Source: Clostridiales bacterium (GTDB lineage: Bacteria > Bacillota > Clostridia > Saccharofermentanales > Saccharofermentanaceae). Taken from it: a stretch of 64,000 nt of DNA. The notes under the pieces were generated by a model. The model saw nothing but the letters and a program-made list of their open reading frames with translations. It was not told where the DNA came from and ran no database searches. A program made the position numbers and the translations under genes. The DNA lies in contig JAGCSR010000049.1 in NCBI GenBank assembly GCA_017964005.1, positions 157,368-221,367 on the forward strand, written 5' to 3'. Below, one piece after another: positions 1 to 7,635 of the stretch. Within the stretch, counting starts at the first letter, position 1, and each line of letters begins with the position of its first letter.

Positions 1-617
1 ATCTTGAACCTGCACTGAGGCATCTCGATATCCATGAGCGGTACGGCATTGGCGATCCTCTCGTCGTGGGGATCGAACATTATCAGTTTGGACACTCCGA
101 GATTATAAAGATTCTTCAGCATCTCGGCGCAATCATAGGATTCTCTGTGGGAGTCCAGCTTTTCGCGCCTGCCTTCATAGACGAAAGGCATGATCACATT
201 GACTCTCTTGGCTTTGCCCATACAGCAGGAGACTATCCTGATAAGATCGCGATAGTGGTCGTCGGCGCTTATGGTGTGTTCACCGACAACAAGATCGTGG
301 GACATATTATGCGCCAGGACATCAGTAAGGATGAATATATCGTGGCCCCGTGCGCTCTCTCCGAGGACAAACTTACCCTCGCCGGTTTGGAATCTGACCA
401 ATTCCGAATCGAAAATATAGTCTTTTCGGGAATATCCGGGTGAATGTACATAAGGATTTGCTGCCTTCTCGACGCGGTTTGCGCGCTTTTCCGCTAAGAC
501 AGCGTTAACTTTGTTGACAAAATCGCTGTTTGCCGAGTGACCGATTATACCAATCGGTCCGAAAGGCTCGTGTGCAGCAGCTCCGAATCTGGCGGATGAG
601 TCGATTAAGTCTGACAT
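1..617 (-). CDS. prs: Ribose-phosphate pyrophosphokinase, 3' end missing
   Basis: This gene runs off the left edge of the window, so only about the first 205 residues are present. The enzyme transfers pyrophosphate from ATP to ribose 5-phosphate to make PRPP for purine, pyrimidine, histidine and tryptophan synthesis. The visible part has the family pattern: GIIGHSAN near the start, then SARGHDIFILTDV, a MPFVYEGRREKLDSHRES stretch matching the flexible catalytic segment, and FDPHDERI matching the PRPP-binding FDxH region. The insert between residues 40 and 60 is longer than in Bacillus Prs, as in divergent clostridial forms. The ATG at 617 was chosen because GGAGGT lies just upstream (621-626). 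It lies downstream of engB on the same strand, with its own likely promoter in the gap. Confidence 0.85.
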   Translation of the reverse strand, partial: MSDLIDSSARFGAAAHEPFGPIGIIGHSANSDFVNKVNAVLAEKRANRVEKAANPYVHSPGYSRKDYIFDSELVRFQTGEGKFVLGESARGHDIFILTDVLAHNMSHDLVVGEHTISADDHYRDLIRIVSCCMGKAKRVNVIMPFVYEGRREKLDSHRESYDCAEMLKNLYNLGVSKLIMFDPHDERIANAVPLMDIEMPQCRFK

Positions 618-645
618 ATGACCTCCGAGATCTCTTATCACAAAT

Positions 646-674
646 AGTATCAACTATCTTATTTTTATTATCAA
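646..674 (-). promoter_or_regulatory. Likely sigma-A promoter for prs
   Basis: On the minus strand TTGATA (669-674) and GATACT (646-651) are 17 nt apart. They sit about 30 nt upstream of the prs ATG in an AT-rich gap after engB. Seen in sequence; function is inferred. Confidence 0.5.
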
Positions 675-760
675 CAAGAAGATTGGATAAATTAGCATAA
701 AAAAACTCGCCGAAAATCGTCACTGTTTTTGTAAAAATATTCAAAGAATAAATAGATAGC

Positions 761-1363
761 TTATGCTAACCCGTTGACGAATGCCGCGATACCGTCCGCA
801 AGATCGGTTATCCCCAGCTTTTTGTCGGCTGAGACGGCATATATCTGCGCATCCTGAGCGAAATCGAATTCCTGTGCGAGCTGCCTTTGCCTTGTCAGAC
901 ATTGAGAACGGCTCATCTTATCGCACTTGGTAAACACGATGAAGTAGGGAATATCAGCAGAATTCAGGTATTCGAGCATCATTATGTCCTTGTCGGAAGG
1001 CTCGCGTCTTATATCCAGAAGGACCAAAGCCAGCGTTATCTTGCGCCCCGAAGTGAAGTAATCGTCACAAAGTGCCGAGAATTCGGTGTTCTTCTCGCGG
1101 GATACCTTAGCATACCCGTATCCCGGTAGATCTGCGATAAGAAGGCTCTTATCCACTTCAAAGTAGATGACCTGTCTGGTCTTTCCGGGAGAAGATGATG
1201 TTCTTGCAAGCTTGCTGTTATCGGCCAGCGCATTGACCAGGGAAGATTTGCCCACATTGGATCTGCCGCACAGTACAATCTCGGGAAGGTCCTGGGCAGG
1301 GCACTGCGAGATCTTTGCTGCGGCTTTTAAGAATGTGGTCTTTCTGAAATTGATGTTTCCCAT
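761..1363 (-). CDS. engB: Ribosome biogenesis GTPase EngB/YsxC
   Basis: This 200-residue protein is a TRAFAC-class GTPase needed for late assembly of the 50S ribosomal subunit. All G motifs are visible: G1 GRSNVGKSS, the G2 region SSPGKTRQ, G3 DLPGYG, G4 TKCDK and a G5-like SA in AVSADKK. The length is normal for the family. The open frame continues upstream to 1585, but the ATG at 1363 gives the typical N-terminus (INFRKTTFLKAAAKISQCP before the P-loop), so the upstream part is very probably untranslated; no strong ribosome binding site is visible. It is divergent from comEC and lies upstream of prs on the same strand. Confidence 0.93.
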   Translation of the reverse strand: MGNINFRKTTFLKAAAKISQCPAQDLPEIVLCGRSNVGKSSLVNALADNSKLARTSSSPGKTRQVIYFEVDKSLLIADLPGYGYAKVSREKNTEFSALCDDYFTSGRKITLALVLLDIRREPSDKDIMMLEYLNSADIPYFIVFTKCDKMSRSQCLTRQRQLAQEFDFAQDAQIYAVSADKKLGITDLADGIAAFVNGLA

Positions 1364-1420
1364 GCCGAAGATTTTACCATATCGACGGCGGCAAAAACGA
1401 CAAAATCTCGTAAAGGTACA

Positions 1421-1483
1421 GATTTTTATAGTGGTTTTTGCAGGATTTCGCAGGTTTTGTAAGACGATGTGAGACGATTCTAC
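1421..1483. repeat. 10-bp-phased TTTYGYAG-like repeats in the engB/comEC divergent region
   Basis: Successive related units follow each other at about 10-bp steps: GATTTTTATAG (1421), TTTTTGCAG (1435), GATTTCGCAG (1444), GTTTTGTAAG (1454), ACGATGTGAG (1464) and ACGATTCTAC (1474). Similar phased units occur at 18847-18898 and 39392-39446. One turn of DNA per unit would put each on the same helix face, which suggests a protein-binding region. The interpretation is inference. Confidence 0.4.
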
Positions 1484-1518
1484 GTGACTTTTGGCCACGG
1501 ATGCTATATGCCCGAAGT

Positions 1519-3906
1519 ATGAACAGAAAGGGCACAGCAGAGTTGTTAACCAAGGCGGGGCGGACCCCTGCGGTCCTTGCGGCATTCATTATCTTTTTGT
1601 CGCAGGTGTCCTTTTGCTGCGGATATTATCTGCCGGGTGTGGTGATCGTTGTATTATGTGTCGGGACAGCTGCTGCCGCGATAGTGCTCGGCTGCAGCGA
1701 TGCCGGAGCTTCGCTCCTTATGGCAGCGGTGTTTTCGGTGCTCCTTGCGATCCCGGTGATCGATAATGCTTCCTGTGCGATTGATGCTCCGACGGGATAC
1801 GGATCATACAGGATATATGTGACATCAGCACAGCAAAAACTGGACGGTAAACGCAGGTTATACGGGAAAACCATGTCCGGAATACTTGTATCGTCTGTTC
1901 TTCCCGTTGAAGCCGTTGCCTGTTACCCGGCTGATATTATCGAGATCGAAGGAGAATTAGAGATCCCGTCTGTTGCGACCAATCCCGGTGAGTTCGACTA
2001 TAAAAGCTACCTTTCGAACCGCGGGATAACAAGGACCGTGAATGCCGAATCGGTCCGGGTCATATCCCGGGGCGGGATCCTTGCGGGTGCTGCGTCATTT
2101 GCAGAAGAGAAGAGGCTGTCTTTTATCGGGTTTTTCACTTCCGGTATGGACCGGGACACTATGGCTCTGGCTTCAGCCCTTCTTTTCGGAGACAGGAGCC
2201 TTCTCGGAGACGATATATCCCGGAAGTTTACCGTGACCGGACTTAATCACCTTGCGGCTGTCTCAGGAACACATTTTTCGGGCTTTCTTATACTCTTCCC
2301 GGCCCTTATGAGCCTTGCGGGGGTACGTGACCGCAGGATAACCGGAACTGTCTATGTCATCTTTTGTATCTTCATAGGGTTCCTGACATCCTGGACGGAG
2401 TCGGTGACCCGCGCGGCATTCATGAATATCTGTTCTTTTTTCGGAAGAGACTCCCTGTCTTCCATGAGCATAGCCGCGATATTGATCATATTCTCCGATC
2501 CATACAGTGTACTGTCTCAAGGATTCCTTATGAGCTACGCGGCCTGCCTTGCAATAAAGTTTATCGTCCCGAGGATCCGGGGATCCGTAGTAAAGATTGT
2601 CATTGACCTTATCAGACAAACCCCGTGGCGTGGTATCTGTACACACAGGTTTGAGATCAGGGTTTCCAAGGCGGTATCAGTCTTTGCCGTGTTTATAGGG
2701 TGTTCCCTGATGATGTGCCTCTTTTCGGGAAGCGTTGAAGTCAGGATCGGGCCGGCGATGATGCTGATCAATGTTATCGCAACACTTCTGGTGTCCTTTA
2801 TCTGCGCATGTTTCATGCCGGCAGCGCTGCTGTGCTGTATCTGGTCGGTCTTTGCCTCCGGTACGGGTCCTGCCCGGCTACCGCTGACCTTTATGCTGGA
2901 ACTGTTCAAAGCCTTTATCTACAGAGTATCTGAACATGCTTATTCGTCTATAGGTATTTCCTGCAGTCCGCGTTACCTGATAATTACCTTAGTCATATTC
3001 ATCATCCTGGCACTGCTGCCGAGGTGCATTCTCAAAAAACTCCTGTTCACATCGTCCTGCCTGGCCCTATGTGCAGCTTTGGGAATATACGGAGCAGACG
3101 TCATAAAATACGGTGCGGTCAAGATCGTCTTTGTCGATGTCGGGCAGGGCGACTGTGCCCTTGTCATGTCAGGTGGAAAGACCGCACTCATAGACGGCGG
3201 AATCGCAGACGAAGGTATGAAGACACTGCCTACAGTGCTTGACCACTACAATATAGACAAAGTCGATTACGCGATAATGAGCCACTGGGATTCCGACCAC
3301 GTAGGCGGTCTTTTGTCCCTCGCGGGTCAGGGAAGAGTGAGGAGGCTCTATTCGCCATACACAGTCTGTGATGAACAGGTCTGCGGGGTACTTTCAGATT
3401 CCCTCGGACTTTCTCCTTCAGAATGCAATATGTTCCTTGCGGACAATGTTACCGGGATCAACAACAATGACACATTCACTCTGTCCGATTCCTGCCGGAT
3501 CCGGGTCGTTGCTCCGGACCTCGCCGCATCCGGCGGTAATGAAGATTCAGCAGTTCTTATCCTTGAAGCCTGCGGCACCAAGATCATGTTTACCGGGGAT
3601 ATCGGCATTGATACGGAAGACAAACTTGCTGCGGCAGGCAGGCTTCCGGATATCGATATTCTCAAAGTTGCCCACCACGGCAGCCGCTTCTCGACGGGGA
3701 CCGGCTTCTTGAGCGCAGTTAAAGCAGAGTGCGCGGTCATCTCGGTAGCTGCCGATAATCCCTACGGGCACCCGGCGCCCGCCACCTTGGACCGTCTTAC
3801 CTCTGCCGGATGCCGAGTTTTTCGAACATCAATATCCGGCGCGATCACCGTCGATATCGGTAGATCCGGCTATCGGATAACCTGCTTCATCCCTGACACC
3901 GGATGA
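1519..3906 (+). CDS. comEC: DNA uptake channel ComEC/Rec2
   Basis: ComEC is the inner-membrane channel through which single-stranded DNA enters competent cells. The protein of about 795 residues has the full layout. It begins with hydrophobic helices and an OB-like extracellular part (EIEGELEIPS... NPGEFDYKSYL). The multi-pass competence domain follows, with LLFGDRS and LNHLAAVSGTHFSGF. A C-terminal metallo-beta-lactamase domain carries VDVGQGDCALV, the SHWDSDHVGG metal site and VAHHGS. There is no truncation or frameshift. The start is uncertain: ATG 1519 is given, ATG 1501 is in frame, and neither has a strong ribosome binding site. A phased repeat region lies upstream, and accessory locus 1 begins at the base after its stop codon. 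Whether the organism is competent cannot be told from this window. Confidence 0.92.
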   Translation: MNRKGTAELLTKAGRTPAVLAAFIIFLSQVSFCCGYYLPGVVIVVLCVGTAAAAIVLGCSDAGASLLMAAVFSVLLAIPVIDNASCAIDAPTGYGSYRIYVTSAQQKLDGKRRLYGKTMSGILVSSVLPVEAVACYPADIIEIEGELEIPSVATNPGEFDYKSYLSNRGITRTVNAESVRVISRGGILAGAASFAEEKRLSFIGFFTSGMDRDTMALASALLFGDRSLLGDDISRKFTVTGLNHLAAVSGTHFSGFLILFPALMSLAGVRDRRITGTVYVIFCIFIGFLTSWTESVTRAAFMNICSFFGRDSLSSMSIAAILIIFSDPYSVLSQGFLMSYAACLAIKFIVPRIRGSVVKIVIDLIRQTPWRGICTHRFEIRVSKAVSVFAVFIGCSLMMCLFSGSVEVRIGPAMMLINVIATLLVSFICACFMPAALLCCIWSVFASGTGPARLPLTFMLELFKAFIYRVSEHAYSSIGISCSPRYLIITLVIFIILALLPRCILKKLLFTSSCLALCAALGIYGADVIKYGAVKIVFVDVGQGDCALVMSGGKTALIDGGIADEGMKTLPTVLDHYNIDKVDYAIMSHWDSDHVGGLLSLAGQGRVRRLYSPYTVCDEQVCGVLSDSLGLSPSECNMFLADNVTGINNNDTFTLSDSCRIRVVAPDLAASGGNEDSAVLILEACGTKIMFTGDIGIDTEDKLAAAGRLPDIDILKVAHHGSRFSTGTGFLSAVKAECAVISVAADNPYGHPAPATLDRLTSAGCRVFRTSISGAITVDIGRSGYRITCFIPDTG

Positions 3907-4111
3907 TTTCGACTAAATGCCGTTTGCATCCTAATTTAGTCGAAATAATCATTGTGTTTTTCGACTAAACAGCAATAAATAAAGGCTTTAGTCTAAATTT
4001 AGCTATTCAATCAGCTGATTTTTCGACTAAACACGTTTTGAAAATACATTTGGTCTAAATTATAGCTTTTTATTTAGACTATCTCGTCGAAAATTGATCA
4101 TTTAGTCGAAA
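3907..4111. repeat. Eight-site palindromic motif array, locus 1 (TTTCGACTAAA family)
   Basis: Eight copies of an 11-bp motif begin at 3907, 3935, 3959, 3987, 4021, 4049, 4073 and 4101. The sequences are TTTCGACTAAA (3907, 3959, 4021), its reverse complement TTTAGTCGAAA (3935, 4101), the palindromic variant TTTAGTCTAAA (3987), TTTGGTCTAAA (4049) and a degenerate TTTAGACTATC (4073). Start-to-start distances are 28, 24, 28, 34, 28, 24 and 28 bp, so the second four sites repeat the first four exactly 114 bp later, although the spacer sequences differ. The array starts immediately after the comEC stop and ends 15 bp before the nuclease-like gene. It looks like a set of protein-binding sites or an operator; no known family is recognised. 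Confidence 0.85.
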
Positions 4112-4126
4112 AGAAACGGAGGACAT

Positions 4127-4924
4127 ATGAACAGCAATAGTGCAATAACAGGTCTGAACTTCAGATACAAAAAGCTAATTGGATTGATAGAACAATTGAA
4201 TGTAAAGATTAGCATACTGCCACCAGGCAGGATCAGGATTGACAGACACTACAAACAACCGTACTTTTACCATGTCGATGAAACAACAGATGAATTCGGG
4301 AGACGACTTGGCCCAAACGACCAACAACTGATAGATGATTTGATTCAAAAGCAGTATTTTACGAAAGTCCTAAGGTCAGCAGAACGGGAAAAACGATTCT
4401 TAGAGAAGCTGATAACTCAATACCCCGACCAACTTCCCGAAGATGTTTATGATAGGCTTTGCCCTGAACGCAAGGCCCGCGCTGTCCCGATAATCAAGCC
4501 TGACGACGAGTTTGTCAGGGAGTGGCAGAACCGTCCCTTTAAGACTAAGGGAATCAAGGACGGACTGCCGAGATTTACGACACTGAAAGGGGAAGAGGTC
4601 AGATCTAAATCCGAGAAGATTATCGCGGATCATTTTTACTTGAATAATGTGCCGTATAAATATGAGTGTCCGCTTGTCCTTGCGGGAGAAACGATACATC
4701 CGGACTTTACGATCTTAAGGGTCAGTGACAGGAAGGAGATATACCATGAACATCTGGGCGCAATGGACAGTGAAGATTACACTGCGGATATTCCCAGAAG
4801 AGTTAATCTCTACATTGCGGGAGGGATATATCAGGGGGACAGGCTTTTTATGTCATTTGAGTCATTAGAGTATCCTTTGGATATGAGGCAGATAGAGGAA
4901 ATGACACGAGAACGATACAGGTGA
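4127..4924 (+). CDS. PD-(D/E)XK nuclease-like protein of accessory locus 1
   Basis: I know no named function for this 265-residue protein. Its C-terminal half has a PD-(D/E)XK-type pattern: RSKSE (E163) followed by IIADH, YKYECP (E180), IHPDF (D193) and IYHEH (E208-H209). His stands where the usual Lys would be, as in other groups whose third motif reads EH. The N-terminal half is charged and helical, with a PGRIRI element near residue 34 and QKQYFTKVLR near residue 75. The protein at 48952-49749 has the same length and aligns without gaps, with all these residues at the same positions. The ATG is preceded by ACGGAGGACAT. Upstream is the motif array and downstream, on the same strand, the structured RNA. 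The nuclease activity is inferred from motifs. Confidence 0.75.
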   Translation: MNSNSAITGLNFRYKKLIGLIEQLNVKISILPPGRIRIDRHYKQPYFYHVDETTDEFGRRLGPNDQQLIDDLIQKQYFTKVLRSAEREKRFLEKLITQYPDQLPEDVYDRLCPERKARAVPIIKPDDEFVREWQNRPFKTKGIKDGLPRFTTLKGEEVRSKSEKIIADHFYLNNVPYKYECPLVLAGETIHPDFTILRVSDRKEIYHEHLGAMDSEDYTADIPRRVNLYIAGGIYQGDRLFMSFESLEYPLDMRQIEEMTRERYR

Positions 4925-4968
4925 TGATATCCGGGATCGAATACATTTACTACATAACGCTCGGCCAG

Positions 4969-5122
4969 ATCGACCGTACATCTTCCGCAACCCGTGTAAG
5001 CCCCAAACTGCAGATCGGACCTGCGCAGTCAACCCCGTAAGCATTCGAAGAATGTGCCCGAAGGGCAGGGTTGACGGCGGAAGGCCCGATCTGTACATAC
5101 ATGATAACGGGTTGCGGTCGAT
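4969..5122 (+). ncRNA. Structured RNA of accessory locus 1
   Basis: This is a 154-nt nested structure starting 44 nt after the nuclease-like gene. P1a pairs 4969-4974 with 5117-5122. An 11-nt one-sided bulge (4975-4985) follows. P1b pairs 4986-4995 with 5107-5116, P2 pairs 5011-5018 with 5086-5093, P2b pairs 5020-5022 with 5082-5084, and P3 pairs 5028-5035 with 5068-5075. P3 encloses two small hairpins, CATTC/GAATG (5042-5054) and GCCC/GGGC with a GAA loop (5056-5066). A 54-nt core (5025-5078) recurs at 50110-50163 with two differences. The outer helices differ between copies but keep pairing through compensatory changes. I do not recognise it as a known riboswitch, retron, group I/II intron or 6S-like RNA. 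Confidence 0.85.
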
Positions 5123-5126
5123 AGTG

Positions 5127-5166
5127 AAGTAACCCCCAAAGTTGAACATACTTTGGGGGTTCACTT
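5127..5166 (+). terminator. Stem-loop terminator after the locus 1 RNA
   Basis: An uninterrupted 11-bp stem, AACCCCCAAAG (5131-5141) with CTTTGGGGGTT (5151-5161), has a 9-nt loop. It extends outward through AAGT/ACTT around a single bulged base. It lies 4 nt after the RNA structure. The T-tract is short, so termination is likely but not certain. Confidence 0.65.
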
Positions 5167-5227
5167 TAGGTTGTGGCAGCCCTTCTGACAGTATTGCGGG
5201 AATAATGAATGAATATTTTGCCCTTCT

Positions 5228-5254
5228 TTGACAGGCAATAAAGAATGGTATAAT
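5228..5254 (+). promoter_or_regulatory. Sigma-A promoter for the GH25 lysozyme gene
   Basis: Consensus TTGACA (5228-5233) and TATAAT (5249-5254) are separated by 15 nt, a short spacer. They lie about 50 nt upstream of the GTG proposed as start, which argues against translation starting at the TTG that forms the -35 box. Confidence 0.7.
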
Positions 5255-5305
5255 TATCCCGTGGCGCATACTTTTCGCGCCGAATTTTCGAAGGGATCGG
5301 TAAAA

Positions 5306-6586
5306 GTGAAGAAGAGCAGCAGCAAAGACAATCCGGGATCTGTGGAAGACAAGGACGGCAAGTCTTCGGCGGACAAGAGCAAACCCCAGGCAAGGGATTC
5401 CAAGAAGAAGCCCGCGAAAGGCCGGGGAGGCATCGGCATACTCGTTGCGACGGGTATCGTTGCGGTTGCCATAGTCTATGCGGCGGTAGCGGCTCTGATC
5501 ATTTACTTCAGAGATCCCGGAGACGATGTTGAGGCAACGACCCCGGTACCTGAGAGCTCCGGGGCACCCGAACCGACGGATCTTACTGCCGTAACCGCCG
5601 AGACTTCCGGCAGGGGCACTAGAAATACCGATCCTGCCGTGCTAAAGGGGATCGATGCCAATGCTCCGTACATCCTGGATAATAAGAACATCACCCTCGA
5701 CATCGCCAAAGGACAGAAGATGGATGATACGGCTCTTGACGGGGCTTTGAGCTATATAGACGATTACGACCCCAATCCGGCAGTCACATATACGGGTGAG
5801 GTCAACGATGCCGCATCGGGGACATATCCGATCAAGGTAACGATTACCGACTGGGCGGGGAATTCCGTGTCCTGCGATATTAAAGTCAAGGTGTGGGATT
5901 CTACGGGTTACACACCTCCCACGACCCAGTCTACGAAGGAGCCCGAGCCCAAATACTTCAAGTTCGAAGATTTCGTCGCAAAGTATGGAAGCCGCGGAAC
6001 GGCAGTCGGCATAGATGTTTCCAAGTGGCAGGGCAATATTGATTTTAACAAGGTCAAGGCTGCCGGATGTGACTTCGTGATCATGAGGTGCGGCGTTTAT
6101 TATGAGAAGGAGTTTAAGCTGGACCCGACTTTCGAGGCTAACTATGCCAATGCCAAGGCGGCAGGACTTAAGGTCGGGATCTATTACGCGTCTTCTGATG
6201 CTACCGTTGATGAGGTCAGGGAGAATGCCAATAAGCTCATTGATGCTCTGAACGGGGATAAGCTTGATTTCCCTGTGGTTTTCGACTGGGAGAACTTCGG
6301 GCATATCCAAAGATACAAAGTGAGCTTGAACGATCTTTGCAATCTGTATGATGTTTTCGAGCAGGCATGCAACGAGAGAGGATATGAGACGATGCTTTAT
6401 GCCAGCAAGTATTACCTTACCGAGATCTGGAAACCTTCGGATTCCGTTACGGTATGGCTGGCACAGTATAACGAGAAGATCACATACAAGGGGTCGTTTT
6501 ATATGTGGCAGGTATCGGACTGCGGCAAGATAGACGGTATTGACGGACCTGTGGATATGGATATCCTCATGCCTCAAGGAGAATGA
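5306..6586 (+). CDS. Membrane-anchored GH25 muramidase (lysozyme)
   Basis: GH25 enzymes hydrolyse the MurNAc-GlcNAc bond of peptidoglycan. The 426-residue protein has a charged cytoplasmic start, one membrane helix at about 42-67, a Thr/Pro/Ser-rich stretch, an Ig-like domain at about 117-195 (family uncertain) and a C-terminal GH25 domain from about 228. The GH25 signatures are GIDVSKWQGNIDF near its start and VVFDWEN, which holds the catalytic DxE pair. The catalytic domain therefore faces the wall while tethered to the membrane, fitting remodelling rather than defence. The GTG at 5306 is chosen because AAGGG lies upstream and a longer reading would begin inside the -35 box. holA follows after 1 nt, suggesting cotranscription. 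Confidence 0.87.
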   Translation: MKKSSSKDNPGSVEDKDGKSSADKSKPQARDSKKKPAKGRGGIGILVATGIVAVAIVYAAVAALIIYFRDPGDDVEATTPVPESSGAPEPTDLTAVTAETSGRGTRNTDPAVLKGIDANAPYILDNKNITLDIAKGQKMDDTALDGALSYIDDYDPNPAVTYTGEVNDAASGTYPIKVTITDWAGNSVSCDIKVKVWDSTGYTPPTTQSTKEPEPKYFKFEDFVAKYGSRGTAVGIDVSKWQGNIDFNKVKAAGCDFVIMRCGVYYEKEFKLDPTFEANYANAKAAGLKVGIYYASSDATVDEVRENANKLIDALNGDKLDFPVVFDWENFGHIQRYKVSLNDLCNLYDVFEQACNERGYETMLYASKYYLTEIWKPSDSVTVWLAQYNEKITYKGSFYMWQVSDCGKIDGIDGPVDMDILMPQGE

Positions 6587-6587
6587 T

Positions 6588-7634
6588 ATGGCATTTAAGA
6601 GTGACAATAAGAGATCCAAAGCAGGGATAGACTATAGAGCATTCACGGACCTTATGGACAAAGATCCCGATAAGTCCCGTCTCGTGCTGGTGCACGGGGA
6701 TGAGAATTATCTGGCAGAACAGGTGATATCGGCTTTGGAAGACTACTGGATCGCCCCGGGAGCCAGGGATATGGATATGAACGTGATCGATACCAGGTTT
6801 TCCGAGAAATTCGATATGGATAAGCTTATCGATGCGGCGATGTGCGTGCCGTGGATGTCCAAGGCAAGGCTTGTTGTCGTAAAAGGTGCGGATATTACTT
6901 CATACCAGGCAACTGATAAGCAGATAGCTTTTCTTAAAGAACTTCCGTCTTCCAGTGCGGTCGTGTTCTGGGATTCTGACGCAAAATTCAAGGCGTCAAC
7001 CCCGGTGTATAAAGCTATTGCCGGAGCCGGAGTTGTCGTGTCGACTCCGATAGGAAATGACAGGGAAGTTGCCGATTGGGTAAGAACGAAGGTTTCCAAT
7101 GACGGATATAAGACTGATGACCGCTGCGCCGTGTCCATTGCCGGCAGGTGCCAGAACTCCCTGATGACGGTGTCTCACGAGCTCGACAAGCTTTATTTGT
7201 TCTGTGAAGCCCGCAATACAAGAGTTTTGACCTATGACATGATAGAGGAATGCTGTCCTCCGGATCTTACGGCAGTGGTGTTCGACATCATGGATTCCTG
7301 CGGTACCGGTAGCGCGGACAAGGCCCTGTCAACACTGTCGCGGCTGCTTGCCGCCGGTGAGCCCGTGGCAAGACTGAGGGTTACTGTCGTGGGATACCTG
7401 AGAAAGCTCATCTGCGCCAAGGAACTGGGCAATGCAGACGCTCTGGCTCAGGAACTCGGAATGCATCCCTATCCTGCGGGCAAGATGGTCCGTCAGGTCA
7501 GGAACTTCAGTATGGATAAGCTTATCAAGCTCTATATTGACGGTGCCAATTACGATTCTGAGTTCAAGCACGGCAATATCGATGAGCGCGCGGCGCTGGA
7601 ACTGCTGATAATCGCGGCCTGCGGAGCAAGATGA
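6588..7634 (+). CDS. holA: DNA polymerase III delta subunit HolA
   Basis: HolA is the wrench of the clamp loader, opening the beta clamp for replication. The 348-residue length is typical. Visible features are SRLVLVHGDENYLAEQ at the N-terminus, corresponding to the usual LxxGxExxL region, WMSKARLVVVKGAD, SSSAVVFWDSD, and a C-terminal helical domain with LAAGEPVARLRVTVVGYLRKL, where members usually read GEPPxxILxxLxxQ. The AAGGAG motif at 6577-6582 selects the ATG at 6588. It is followed directly by a metallophosphoesterase gene. Confidence 0.87.
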   Translation: MAFKSDNKRSKAGIDYRAFTDLMDKDPDKSRLVLVHGDENYLAEQVISALEDYWIAPGARDMDMNVIDTRFSEKFDMDKLIDAAMCVPWMSKARLVVVKGADITSYQATDKQIAFLKELPSSSAVVFWDSDAKFKASTPVYKAIAGAGVVVSTPIGNDREVADWVRTKVSNDGYKTDDRCAVSIAGRCQNSLMTVSHELDKLYLFCEARNTRVLTYDMIEECCPPDLTAVVFDIMDSCGTGSADKALSTLSRLLAAGEPVARLRVTVVGYLRKLICAKELGNADALAQELGMHPYPAGKMVRQVRNFSMDKLIKLYIDGANYDSEFKHGNIDERAALELLIIAACGAR

Positions 7635-7635
7635 T

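Noticed and set aside
505..744. 79-codon minus-strand open frame between engB and prs
   Set aside because: It overlaps the start of prs in another frame and covers the prs promoter; no ribosome binding site.
3907..4111. CRISPR array
   Set aside because: Units are 11 bp, alternate in orientation and have 13-23-bp spacers; no cas genes are nearby.
3907..5122. Type III toxin-antitoxin locus (RNA repeats upstream of a ToxN-like RNase)
   Set aside because: The repeats are short alternating DNA palindromes, the protein has PD-(D/E)XK rather than ToxN motifs, and the structured RNA is single and 3' of the gene.
4969..5122. Group I or group II intron, or IscB/TnpB guide RNA
   Set aside because: It does not interrupt a gene, lacks the P7 or domain V signatures I would expect, and there is no RuvC, HNH or reverse transcriptase protein.
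4865..5269. Minus-strand open frame across the locus 1 RNA, sharing a peptide with the one at 49956-50348 (TLPFGHILRML)
   Set aside because: The similarity comes from the conserved RNA core. Helix changes between copies follow base-pairing, not codon positions, and no ribosome binding site is seen.
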